DNA of 35,224 nt from JBCCGI01 sp039029355. Lineage in GTDB: Bacteria > Planctomycetota > UBA1135 > GCA-002686595. The stretch lies in NCBI GenBank assembly GCA_039029355.1, contig JBCCGI010000086.1, positions 1-35,224 on the forward strand, in the 5' to 3' direction. The translations under genes and the position numbers were made by a program. The stretch's first letter is position 1, and the number at the start of each line of letters is the position of its first letter. The notes beneath the pieces were generated by a model. That model searched no databases. It had not been told where the DNA came from and saw only the letters and a list, made by a program, of their open reading frames with translations. Below, one piece after another: positions 25,603 to 33,411 of this stretch.

Positions 25603-27519
25603 ATGGCTCGACTCACGCTCGACCGGCTGCTCCGGCGCCCCGCTGGGCGCTTGTTGCAGCGCCCCGTCGGGCGCTTCCTACGGCGCCCCGTCGGACGCTT
25701 TCAGCGGGCCGCCCGCGCGCAGGGCGTGCGGCCGCGCATCGCCCGCGCGCTCGAGGCGGCGGCGCACGAGGTCGCGCCCGAAGAACCCGAGCGCATCCTC
25801 GCCTCGCGGCCGCTCTTCGAGGTCGCGGCCATGCGCACCGTCGTGGGCGAGAGCGACAACCTGGAGCTCTCCTTCGGACTCGTCGACGCCCTGGCGACCA
25901 CGGTCGAGGACCTCGGCCTGGCGCGCGCGAGCGACGTGCCCGATCCCTTCCGCCGCGTGTGGGTCACCAGCGGCTCGGGCACGCGGATCCGCGGCGTGGT
26001 GCTGACCTGCTCGGGCGGCGAGGTCGCCGTCTTCTGCCCCGCCTCGGCGCGTGGCGTGTCGGACATCGGGCGGGTGATGTGGCTCGGCTACCGCGGCTTC
26101 TCGTCGTCGGTGGAGTACGACCTGCAGCTGGACGACGCGGTGCGGCTGCCGGGCGCGCTCGTGCTGCACCTGATCCGCCGCGGCGGACGCGGCGCGATCG
26201 GACGCATGGACGAGCGCTACCCCACGCGCCTCGCGGGCCACGTCCGCCGCGCGGGCGGCGGCGACCGGAGCGCGTGCACCGTCATCGACATCAGCGCCGG
26301 GGGCGTGGCGGTCGAGTGCGCGCAGACCTTCCGCCAGCACGAGGAGCTGCGGCTCGACGTCCGCCTGCCGGACGACGAGCAGGGCGCCTTCTCCACGCTC
26401 GCGCGCGTCTGCTGGTCCAGCGCCGGCCAAACCGGCAGCACGCTGGGGCTCTCGTTCCTCGACCTCCCGCGCCCGCTAGCGCAGCGGCTCGGCAGCTTCC
26501 TGCAGCGGCTGGCCAGCCAGCCGGATGCGCCGGCGATCGCGCCGGAGCGCGGGCCCGCGGATGCGGTCGACTCCGCGCACAGCCCCGTCGCGCACAGCCC
26601 CGTTGCGCACAGTCCCGTCGCGCCTGAGCCTGTCTCGCCCGAGCCCGTCTCGACCGGCCCAGCCACGCCCGAGCCCACCGCGCCCGAGCCGCTCCGGCTG
26701 AGGGAATCGGCCGATCCGGAGCCGCTCCCGCGCGAGGACCCGCCGGCCCCCGAGCCGCCGCCGCCCGCGGACCCGGTGGGCATCGAAGCGCATGCGGACG
26801 AGGACCTCTTCGGCCCCGACCCGCCGCGCGAGGATCCGCTCGAGTCCGATCCCTTCGGGCCCACGGAAGGGCCTGAGGAAGGCGCGGCCCCGTCGCCGAT
26901 CCCGGTCGAGCCGCTCTCGCTCTACGATCCTCCGGCGGAGAGCGCCGCGCCGCTCCCGGACGACACTTGCGAGTCCGGGTCGGAGGAGCGCGACCTCGCC
27001 GCCGCCGTCCTGGCCCGCGTCGCCGACACGCTCACCGCGGGGCTCGGGCACGACCTGACCTGCGAGACCGCCGCGGTGCAGCGCGTGCACAGCCGCGCCG
27101 CGGGGCACGGGGGCATCCACCTGTCGTTCCGGCTCGCGCTGGAGCTCGCGGGCGACCAGCGCCACGGCTGCCTCTTGATCCCCTACGCCGAGGCCTTCGC
27201 CATGGCGAGCGCGTGGCTCGGAGAGCCGGATCAGACCCTGTCCGAGAGCCGCGCCCTGAAGGCGCCGAGCCAGATGATGAAGACGGCGCTGCTCGACCTC
27301 TGCGAGGTCGTGGCGAGCGCGGTGCAGGAGGCGCTGGGCACCAGCCCCAACGCGGGCGTGTCGGTGCTGTCCGCCGGCTGCCAGGGCGTGCGGGCCGGCG
27401 TCCGGCCGGCCTTCCCGTACCGCGACGGCGACGAGCTGATGCTGGCGCGCGCGAGCACGAGCTTCGCGGGGGGGCCGCCGTTCGAGCTCCTGCTGATGCT
27501 GCCGACCTTCGCGGCCTGA
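25603..27519 (+). CDS. PilZ-domain protein with CheC/CheX-like C-terminal domain
   Basis: This 638-aa cytoplasmic protein has four parts. First is an Arg-rich N-terminus with three 8-residue repeats (RRPAGRLL, QRPVGRFL, RRPVGRFQ). Second is a YcgR-like region (about residues 65-195), then a PilZ domain with both c-di-GMP motifs: R205-x-x-x-R209 (RYPTR) and D229-x-S231-x-x-G234 (DISAGG). Third is a long Pro/Glu-rich linker (about 310-460) with pentapeptide repeats. Fourth is a C-terminal domain (about 463-638; LLDLCEVVASAVQEAL) resembling CheC/CheX-type phosphatase folds. The last assignment is weak. It starts 6 nt after the TPR gene, with a GAGGGAG ribosome site, so it is probably in the same operon. 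It likely senses c-di-GMP to tune the pilus/secretion machine. Confidence 0.8.
   Translation: MARLTLDRLLRRPAGRLLQRPVGRFLRRPVGRFQRAARAQGVRPRIARALEAAAHEVAPEEPERILASRPLFEVAAMRTVVGESDNLELSFGLVDALATTVEDLGLARASDVPDPFRRVWVTSGSGTRIRGVVLTCSGGEVAVFCPASARGVSDIGRVMWLGYRGFSSSVEYDLQLDDAVRLPGALVLHLIRRGGRGAIGRMDERYPTRLAGHVRRAGGGDRSACTVIDISAGGVAVECAQTFRQHEELRLDVRLPDDEQGAFSTLARVCWSSAGQTGSTLGLSFLDLPRPLAQRLGSFLQRLASQPDAPAIAPERGPADAVDSAHSPVAHSPVAHSPVAPEPVSPEPVSTGPATPEPTAPEPLRLRESADPEPLPREDPPAPEPPPPADPVGIEAHADEDLFGPDPPREDPLESDPFGPTEGPEEGAAPSPIPVEPLSLYDPPAESAAPLPDDTCESGSEERDLAAAVLARVADTLTAGLGHDLTCETAAVQRVHSRAAGHGGIHLSFRLALELAGDQRHGCLLIPYAEAFAMASAWLGEPDQTLSESRALKAPSQMMKTALLDLCEVVASAVQEALGTSPNAGVSVLSAGCQGVRAGVRPAFPYRDGDELMLARASTSFAGGPPFELLLMLPTFAA
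25633..25704 (+). repeat. Three tandem 24-bp repeats coding Arg-Pro-x-Gly-Arg units
   Basis: The units 25633-25656, 25657-25680 and 25681-25704 each encode [R/Q]RP[A/V]GR[L/F][L/Q]. They sit in the first 34 codons of the PilZ protein. The basic amphipathic repeat could bind membrane lipids or nucleic acid, or could vary in copy number by slippage. Confidence 0.85.
26578..26652 (+). repeat. 15-bp tandem repeats in the PilZ protein linker
   Basis: Three HSPVA units (26578-26622) followed by two PEPVS units (26623-26652), then looser PEPx units, form the start of the Pro-rich linker. These are in-frame minisatellite-like repeats that can change linker length without breaking the gene. Confidence 0.8.
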
Positions 27520-27589
27520 GCGGAGCTCGCCGCCGGAAGAAGCGCCGTTTCCCCTCGCCCCTGCGGCGTCGAGCCACCATCCTGGCCGC

Positions 27590-28393
27590 ATGCTGCGCGC
27601 CCGCCATCTCGCCCTCCTGGCCTCGCTCGTCCTCCCCGTCGGCCTCGTCGCGTCCTGCCGCGCGAACGCGCCCGCCGCCGATCCGGACGGCTGGATCGCG
27701 CTCTTCGACGGCGAGAGCCTCGACGGCTGGGTGCCGAAGGTCCGCGGCTACCCGCTCGGCGAGAACCCGGCCGGGACGTTCCGGGTCGAGGACGGGTTGC
27801 TGCGCGTCGTCTACGACGACTACCAGTCGTTCGACGGGACCTTTGGGCACCTGTTCTACCGCACGCCGTTCTCGCACTACCGGATGCGCGTCGAGTACCG
27901 CTTCGTGGGCGAGCAGACGCCGGGCGGGCCCGGGTGGGCCTTCCGCAACAGCGGCGTGATGCTCCACTGCCAGGCCCCCGAGACGATGGCGGTCGAGCAG
28001 GAGTTCCCGGTGTCGATCGAGGCGCAGATGCTGGGCGGCGACGGGCACGCCCCGCGCTCGACGGGGAACCTCTGCACGCCGGGAACCAACGTGGTGATGG
28101 ACGGCGAGCTGGTGCGCCGGCACTGCACGAACTCGGAATCGGCGACCTACCACGGCGACCGCTGGGTGACGCTCGAGCTCGAGGTTCGCGGCGCCGAGGT
28201 CATCCGGCACTGGATGGAGGGCGAGGTGGTGCTCGAGTACACCGCGCCGCAGCTCGACGAGCGCGACCCCGAGGCCCAGCTGCTGCTCGACGGCGGAGCC
28301 GAGCTGCTGCTGGGCGGCGGCTACATCGCGCTCCAGGCCGAGAGCCACCCGCTCGAGTTCCGGCGGGTCGAGCTGCTGCCGCTCGACGCCTGA
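27590..28393 (+). CDS. DUF1080 (3-keto-disaccharide hydrolase-like) lipoprotein
   Basis: The 267-aa product has a lipoprotein signal ending LVASC (Cys23). The DUF1080 concanavalin-like domain follows, opening GWIALFDGESLDGWV (residues 34-48) and continuing FRVEDGLLRVVY, YRMRVEYRFVGE, FRNSGVMLHCQAPE and WVTLELEVRGAEVIRHWMEG. This family is very abundant in Planctomycetota and includes 3-keto-disaccharide hydrolases acting on sugars outside the cytoplasm; the exact substrate is unknown here. It follows the PilZ gene by 70 bp without a visible ribosome site, and is probably transcribed separately. Confidence 0.9.
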   Translation: MLRARHLALLASLVLPVGLVASCRANAPAADPDGWIALFDGESLDGWVPKVRGYPLGENPAGTFRVEDGLLRVVYDDYQSFDGTFGHLFYRTPFSHYRMRVEYRFVGEQTPGGPGWAFRNSGVMLHCQAPETMAVEQEFPVSIEAQMLGGDGHAPRSTGNLCTPGTNVVMDGELVRRHCTNSESATYHGDRWVTLELEVRGAEVIRHWMEGEVVLEYTAPQLDERDPEAQLLLDGGAELLLGGGYIALQAESHPLEFRRVELLPLDA

Positions 28394-28405
28394 GCAAGGG
28401 GGGCC

Positions 28406-28421
28406 CCAGGGACTCCCCTGG
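28406..28421 (+). terminator. Candidate terminator hairpin after the DUF1080 gene
   Basis: CCAGGG (28406-28411) and CCCTGG (28416-28421) close a 4-nt loop, 12 nt after the stop at 28391-28393. A second GGCCCCAGGGGC lies just after. No T-run follows. The rest of the 217-bp gap to 28611 shows no gene; it should hold the promoter for the glycosyltransferase pair. Confidence 0.4.
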
Positions 28422-28610
28422 AGCGGCCCCAGGGGCGGCGCAAGGCCCGCGGGGACTCCTAAAGATACGGGCAGCGCTCCAGCCGCGCCCGGGTGTTAGG
28501 ATCCCGCGGAAAACCGTGTCCGGAACGGCCTCCCCGCGCTCCGACCGCCCCCCAGGGGTGCGGCTTGACGATTGGCGCCGGGTTCGGCCGACCGGCCCGC
28601 AGTCTCGCAA

Positions 28611-30263
28611 ATGAGTGCACCCGAAGCCGCCGCCCCCCTTCGATGGAAGGGCTGGAGAGTGGCCGCCCTGGCAGGGCTCTACTTTGCCGTGGCGGTCGTG
28701 CTCCTGTTTGCCAGCGGCGCGCTGGAGAGCGACTTCAGCTCGTTCGAGGACGAGCCGTCGCACCTCGCGTCGTCGCTGATGGTGCGCGACTACACGCTGA
28801 CGGGCTTCGCGGAAGGGCCGCTCGACTACGCCAAGAACTACTACCTCCACTATCCAAAGGTCACGATCGGGCACTGGCCGCCCATGCTGCCGGCGCTGCT
28901 CGGGACCTGGCTGCTGGCGCTCGGGACGAGCAGCTTCGCGATCCTCAGCTTCTTCGCGGTGCTGGCGACGCTGATCGCGCTCCTGGTGTACTTCGGAGCC
29001 CGCGAGGACGCGGGCGACCGGCTCGCGGCGCTCCTCGGGCTGTCGTTCCTGCTGCTCCCGGTGGTGCAGAAGTTCGGGCACATGGTGATGACCGAGCTGC
29101 CGCTGACGCTGTTCTGCACGCTGGCGGTGCTCCGCTTCGGGCGCTTCCTGGAGCAGGGCCGCACGCGCGACAGCTTGGCGTTCGGCGTGTTCGCGGCGGC
29201 GGGCATCCTGACCAAGGGCAGCCCGATCTTCCTGGCGCTGGTGCCGCCGGTCTCGATCGCGCTCTCGGGGCGCTGGAGCCTGCTGCGGCGGCCGGCCCTT
29301 TGGGGCTCGGCGGGCGTCGTGCTGCTGCTCTGCGCGCCGTGGTACTTCGCGACGATCGGGGTGTCGACCAGCAGCTGGGTCGGGGGAGCTAAGCCGTCGC
29401 TCGAGCACGCCGTCCCGGCGGCCGGCTTCTACGCGCGCGAGCTGCTGCGGATCGGCGGCTGGGTGTCGGGCGGGCTGGCGCTGGTGGGCTTCGGCTGCGC
29501 CCTCGGCAGCGAGCGGCGCCGCGGCCGCTGGTCGGCGTACGCGGCCTGGGTGCCGAGCATCTTCCTCTGCCACCTGTTGGTCTCGACCGGCCCGCAGGCG
29601 CGCCACCTGACGCTGATCGTGCCGGTGTGGCTGATGGCGGCGGCGCTCGGCGCGCGCCTGATCGTCGACCGGCTGCCGCGCCTCGCGCTGGGCGGGGTGC
29701 ACGTCGTGCCGGCCGCGGTCGTGCTCTCGCTGCTGCCGTTCCTGAAGCTCGAGCGCAAGGAGTGCACCGGGCACGGGGACGCGGCGCGCGCGCTGCTCGC
29801 GGACGAGTCGCTGGGGGAGGACGCGATCTTCCTGATCAACTCCGACTCGCGCGGCGAGGGCGGCTTCGTGGCGTCGGTGGCGCTGCACGAGGAGCGTCCG
29901 GGGCACATCGTGCTGCGCGCGAGCAAGGTCGTCGGCAAGAGCGACTGGATGGGGCTGGTGTACGAGCCGCGCTTCGCGACGCTCGAAGAGCTGCAGGCCT
30001 TCCTCACCGAGATCGGCGTGGACATCGTGGCGCTCGACGATTCCGCCCCCGAGCGCCGGCGGGTCGAGCACGACCGGATGCTGCGCGGACTGATCGAGGG
30101 CGCGCCCGACCGCTGGTCTGAATATGGGAGCTTCGACGTCGTCCGCGACGGCGTCGTGCTGCCCGATGCGCTGAAGCTCTACCGCCAGGATCTGACCTCG
30201 GCCCCGCCAAGGCGCGAACTGACGTTCGCAGACCTGGTGGGTCGCGAGCTACCCTGGCGCTGA
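28611..30263 (+). CDS. GT-C family membrane glycosyltransferase (PMT/ArnT-like)
   Basis: The 550-aa polytopic protein has about ten to twelve hydrophobic helices in the first 390 residues. An acidic loop after TM1 (SSFEDEPSHLASSLMVRD; Glu46, Asp47, Glu48) is where GT-C enzymes of the PMT/ArnT (GT39/GT83) type carry their catalytic acid. HWPPMLPALLGTW and FGHMVMTELPLTLF fit the family's TM2-TM4 region. A soluble C-terminal domain (about 390-550) follows. It would move a sugar from a polyprenyl-phosphate donor to a lipid or protein outside the membrane; donor and acceptor are unknown. The start at 28611 avoids an Arg-rich extension. The next gene overlaps its stop. Confidence 0.82.
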   Translation: MSAPEAAAPLRWKGWRVAALAGLYFAVAVVLLFASGALESDFSSFEDEPSHLASSLMVRDYTLTGFAEGPLDYAKNYYLHYPKVTIGHWPPMLPALLGTWLLALGTSSFAILSFFAVLATLIALLVYFGAREDAGDRLAALLGLSFLLLPVVQKFGHMVMTELPLTLFCTLAVLRFGRFLEQGRTRDSLAFGVFAAAGILTKGSPIFLALVPPVSIALSGRWSLLRRPALWGSAGVVLLLCAPWYFATIGVSTSSWVGGAKPSLEHAVPAAGFYARELLRIGGWVSGGLALVGFGCALGSERRRGRWSAYAAWVPSIFLCHLLVSTGPQARHLTLIVPVWLMAAALGARLIVDRLPRLALGGVHVVPAAVVLSLLPFLKLERKECTGHGDAARALLADESLGEDAIFLINSDSRGEGGFVASVALHEERPGHIVLRASKVVGKSDWMGLVYEPRFATLEELQAFLTEIGVDIVALDDSAPERRRVEHDRMLRGLIEGAPDRWSEYGSFDVVRDGVVLPDALKLYRQDLTSAPPRRELTFADLVGRELPWR

Positions 30264-31549
30264 TGACCGCCGCCGCGGCTCCCCCTCGGCCCATGGACGC
30301 CCCCGCACCGCACCCGGCGCGCGAGCTCTGGTTGCTGTTCCTCGTCGCGCTCGCGCTGCGCGTGCTGGCGATGGTGGTGCTCGGCTCGCCGGCCGAGGTC
30401 GACGGCTTCTCGGCCTGGCGCTGGGGGCACGAGCCCGCTTCGCTGGCGGACGCGCTCCTGCGCGGCGACGGGCTCGCGGACCCGTTCGGCCGCGATACCG
30501 GGCCGAGCGGCTGGTTGCCGCCGATCTACCCCGCACTCGTAGCGGCCTGCATGTGGCTCTTCGGCGGGGTGACCGCCGGAGCGGCCTGGGCACTGTACGG
30601 AGTGCAGTCGGTGGCGTCGGCGCTGACGGCGCCGCTCCTGCTGCTGCTCGGCCGCCGGCTCGGCGCGCCCGGCGCGGGCCGGCTCGCGGCCTGGGCCTGG
30701 GTGCTGCACCCGCTGGCGATCTGGTACGCGGTGCACAAGGTGTGGGACACGGCGCTGGTCGCGGCCGGGATGACCGGCTTCGCGGTGCTGCTGCTCGGCT
30801 CGGGGCGCGCGCCGGGGCGCGGCCGCACGGCGGTGCTGGGCGCGGCCTTTGGGCTGCTGCTGCTCCTGAACCCGGCGCCGGTCGGCATCCTGCCGGCGGT
30901 GCTGCTCTACCTCGCGCCGGAGCGCCCGTGGACACGCGCCCTTCCGCGCGCGGCGGCCTTCGTCGCGGCGACGGCGCTGGTCTGCTCGCCGTGGATGGCG
31001 CGCAACCTCGTCGTGCTGGGAACGCCGGGCCTCCGCTCGAACCTGGGCGTCGAGCTGTACGTCGGCAACAACGACCTGGCCGACGGACAGCACCGCTTCG
31101 AGTACCACCCCGGCTGGACCGACGCCGAGACCGAGCGCCTGCGCGAGCTGGGCGAGGCCGAGTACTCCTCCGCCTGCGGCCGCCAAGCCCTGGACTGGAT
31201 CCGCGCCAACCCGGGTCGCTTCGCATCGCTCACGCTGACCCGCGCGCGCATCGTGTGGCTGGGCGAGCTGCCGCTCTGGGACCGCCGTACGTTCTTCGGC
31301 ACGACCTCGGCCGAGGATCCCAAGTCCTGGGCGCGCTGGGTGCTGCACCTGGTGGGCGGGGTGCTCGGCGCGTTGGGCGCGCTGCGGCTTGCGCGGCGCT
31401 CGCCCGAGCACGCCTTCCTGGTGGGCTCGCTGGTGCTGTTTCCGCTGCCGTACTACGTAATCCACGTGCTCGAGCGCTACCGCTTCCCGGTCGAGCCGTA
31501 TCTGCTGCTGCTCGCGGCGGCGTTCGTGCTGAGCCTGCGGAAGCGCTGA
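30263..31549 (+). CDS. Second GT-C family membrane glycosyltransferase
   Basis: The 428-aa polytopic protein has a TM near residues 22-41, then a luminal loop with EVDGFSAWRWGHEPASLADA and GPSGWLPPIYPALVAACMWL. That is typical of the ArnT/PMT-like dolichyl-phosphate-mannosyltransferase superfamily. Further helices continue to the C-terminus, with LERYRFPVEPYLLLLAAAF in the last one. It overlaps the previous gene at TGATG (30261-30265), so the two glycosyltransferases are coupled and probably act in one glycan or glycosylation pathway. No cytoplasmic GT or flippase is nearby. Confidence 0.8.
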   Translation: MTAAAAPPRPMDAPAPHPARELWLLFLVALALRVLAMVVLGSPAEVDGFSAWRWGHEPASLADALLRGDGLADPFGRDTGPSGWLPPIYPALVAACMWLFGGVTAGAAWALYGVQSVASALTAPLLLLLGRRLGAPGAGRLAAWAWVLHPLAIWYAVHKVWDTALVAAGMTGFAVLLLGSGRAPGRGRTAVLGAAFGLLLLLNPAPVGILPAVLLYLAPERPWTRALPRAAAFVAATALVCSPWMARNLVVLGTPGLRSNLGVELYVGNNDLADGQHRFEYHPGWTDAETERLRELGEAEYSSACGRQALDWIRANPGRFASLTLTRARIVWLGELPLWDRRTFFGTTSAEDPKSWARWVLHLVGGVLGALGALRLARRSPEHAFLVGSLVLFPLPYYVIHVLERYRFPVEPYLLLLAAAFVLSLRKR

Positions 31550-31578
31550 CTCCGCGCGGGCGGTTAACCCGCGCGGAG
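31550..31578. terminator. Perfect palindrome between convergent genes, likely bidirectional terminator
   Basis: CTCCGCGCGGG (31550-31560) and CCCGCGCGGAG (31568-31578) are perfect complements around CGGTTAA. The repeat begins at the base after the TGA of the plus-strand glycosyltransferase gene and ends 16 bp before the stop codon of the minus-strand di-haem gene. Confidence 0.7.
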
Positions 31579-31594
31579 CCGTATCCGCCTGGGG

Positions 31595-33175
31595 CTACTC
31601 CTTGTCCCCTTGCACGTTGAAGAGCACCGACAGGTCGATGCTCCCCGCCCCCGAGAAGGGGAAGTCCTGGTCGTTCGTGTTCGCGGGGTCGAGGTTCGAC
31701 GAGGTGTCCGGCGGCGCGAAGAGCACCAGCGCGCCGAGCAGCTCCAGGATCTGCTCCTGCTGGGCCTCCTCGAGCTGAACGAACGCCAGCGTCGTCGACT
31801 CGGCCTCGCCGCCGTGGCGCAGGATCACGTCGACCAGCGTGGCGCTACGGCCGTCGTGGCCGTACGGCGCCGTGGAGCCCACGCCCCACAGCGGCTCGGT
31901 CATCAGGTGCGTCGTGAGGGTCCCGTCGAACTTCCGCTCGTGGAAGTTCGGGCCCAGGTCGTGCCGCTTGAAGTCGGTGAAGATGCCGGCGACGACAAAG
32001 GGGTCGCGGTTCGGCTCCTTGATGGTCGGGAAGCCCGAGCCGTCGTCGACCTCGGTGTAGAGCGTCGCGGCGGTCGTGTAGAGGCGGTTGAAGATCACGT
32101 TCGACTGGAACGGGTCGTACAGCGTCGACGTATCCGCCACCCGGCGATCCTCCTCGATCGTGAGGAACGGCTTGTGGCAGTCGGCGCACCCGATCGCGGT
32201 GAAGAGCTCGAAGCCCGCCACGACGTCCGGAGTCACCTCCGCGATCGCGGGGCGGAAGTAGTTGAGGAGGTAGAACTCCATGAAGTCGACGATCGACGTC
32301 GGGACCTCGTTGGCGATGCCGTCGCCGTCGGAGTCCTCGAAGATCGTCGTCGCCGGCGGCGCCTCGATCGCGTCGGTCGAGCCGGTGAGCTCCATGCCCG
32401 CCGGGGTGACCACGTCCTGGTTCAGGTTGGCCGAAGCCACGAGGTCGGGGTCGGGAGCCTCGAGGCCCATCTCGGCGTTGAAGGCTCCGACGGCGAACTC
32501 GCGGATCGAGATGGTCGTGCCCTCCGCAAAGAACGGCCGCACGCGCAGGTCGGGATCGACGCCCTCCACGCCCGAGGCGTCGACCGAGCCGTCGGGCAGC
32601 CCGGTGATCACGCCGTACTCGATGCCCTTCGAGAGCAGCGGCAGCGTGACCGCCGCCCCGCCGGTGACCGCCTGGAGCACCGCGGCGTCGCGCGTGGCGC
32701 GCAGGTCGCCCGTGATCTCGTCCGCGAGCATCTCCTGCAGCCCCAGGCCAAAGAGGTGGGGAGCATCGCGGCTCTCCGGCCGCGTGAACACGTTGCCGCC
32801 GACCCCCGCCGACCCGAAGGGCCGCGAGTGGCAGGCCGCACAGCTGTCCGAGAGGCCCGCGCCGTGCGAGACGTCCGCCTCGATGTCGCCGACGCCGTCG
32901 CCCGTGCGCGGGCCGAGGCCCTGGCCCACGGTGAACTTGCGCTGGAAGAGCTGCCGTCCACGCACGATCGCGCGGAATGGATCGCGGCGGATCAGGAAGG
33001 TCGACGAGCCTGGGGTCAGGACGTCTCCTCGCCCGGCGCCGATCTGGTCGACGTAGGACTTCTTGATGCCGGCGTTGGCCGCGTTCGGCGTCTGGCTCAC
33101 GTCCGTGAGCTGTGCCGCGGGCGCAGACGCGAGGAGCAGGAACATCGCGCAAACGGGGAGATGTGCGCGCCTCAT
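31595..33175 (-). CDS. Di-haem oxidoreductase / thiol oxidoreductase-like cytochrome c (DUF1111)
   Basis: The 526-aa exported product has a signal peptide (MRRAHLPVCAMFLLLASAPAAQ) and two haem-c sites: SCAACHSRP (C112, C115, H116) and GCADCHKPF (C330, C333, H334). The stretch GGNVFTRPESRDAPHLFGLG and GLQEMLADEI, and the late APYGHDGRSATLVDVILRHG segment, are characteristic of the DHOR/COG3488 family. It probably carries electrons or reduces peroxide or thiols in the periplasm; the substrate is unknown. DSDGDGIANE (281-290) is an EF-hand-like calcium loop. The start at 33175 is fixed by a CGGAGGA ribosome site 5 nt upstream (33181-33187). Confidence 0.9.
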   Translation of the reverse strand: MRRAHLPVCAMFLLLASAPAAQLTDVSQTPNAANAGIKKSYVDQIGAGRGDVLTPGSSTFLIRRDPFRAIVRGRQLFQRKFTVGQGLGPRTGDGVGDIEADVSHGAGLSDSCAACHSRPFGSAGVGGNVFTRPESRDAPHLFGLGLQEMLADEITGDLRATRDAAVLQAVTGGAAVTLPLLSKGIEYGVITGLPDGSVDASGVEGVDPDLRVRPFFAEGTTISIREFAVGAFNAEMGLEAPDPDLVASANLNQDVVTPAGMELTGSTDAIEAPPATTIFEDSDGDGIANEVPTSIVDFMEFYLLNYFRPAIAEVTPDVVAGFELFTAIGCADCHKPFLTIEEDRRVADTSTLYDPFQSNVIFNRLYTTAATLYTEVDDGSGFPTIKEPNRDPFVVAGIFTDFKRHDLGPNFHERKFDGTLTTHLMTEPLWGVGSTAPYGHDGRSATLVDVILRHGGEAESTTLAFVQLEEAQQEQILELLGALVLFAPPDTSSNLDPANTNDQDFPFSGAGSIDLSVLFNVQGDKE

Positions 33176-33252
33176 GGGGTTCCTCCGTATGTCTGAAGGC
33201 CTCCCGCCCAAGCTGGCCGATCGGCCGGGGCATGAGGCCGAGTCAGGGATGG

Positions 33253-33278
33253 GAGCCGCGGCGGATCTGCCGCGGCTC
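33253..33278. terminator. Perfect 10-bp inverted repeat between the di-haem and DUF1501 genes
   Basis: GAGCCGCGGC (33253-33262) and GCCGCGGCTC (33269-33278) enclose GGATCT. It lies 134 bp past the DUF1501 stop and 78 bp before the di-haem start on the minus strand. It could end the DUF1501 transcript or act as an operator for the di-haem gene. The rest of the 236-bp gap (33176-33411) shows no gene. Confidence 0.5.
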
Positions 33279-33361
33279 TGCGAGGATGCCACACGACCTC
33301 GCCCCGCGGCGCCGCTTCCGCGTCACGCGCGCGCAACTCCCTCCGCTGGGAAACGCGCTCC

Positions 33362-33384
33362 AGAGCACTCACAAGCAGTGCGCT
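33362..33384 (-). terminator. Weaker hairpin closer to the DUF1501 stop
   Basis: Read on the minus strand, AGCGCACT and AGTGCTCT pair with one mismatch around GCTTGTG, 27 nt after the DUF1501 stop codon. It is followed by a GC-rich stretch rather than T residues, so terminator function is tentative. Confidence 0.3.
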
Positions 33385-33411
33385 TTCCGGAACTCGTTCT
33401 GTCGCCGAGCT

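Noticed and set aside
25633..25704. CRISPR-like repeat
   Set aside because: The 24-bp units are directly adjacent with no spacers and are in frame inside a gene.
28200..30071. 623-codon minus-strand open frame opposite the first glycosyltransferase
   Set aside because: The product is Arg/Gln/His/Glu-rich as expected from antisense reading of hydrophobic codons; the plus strand encodes a typical GT-C protein.
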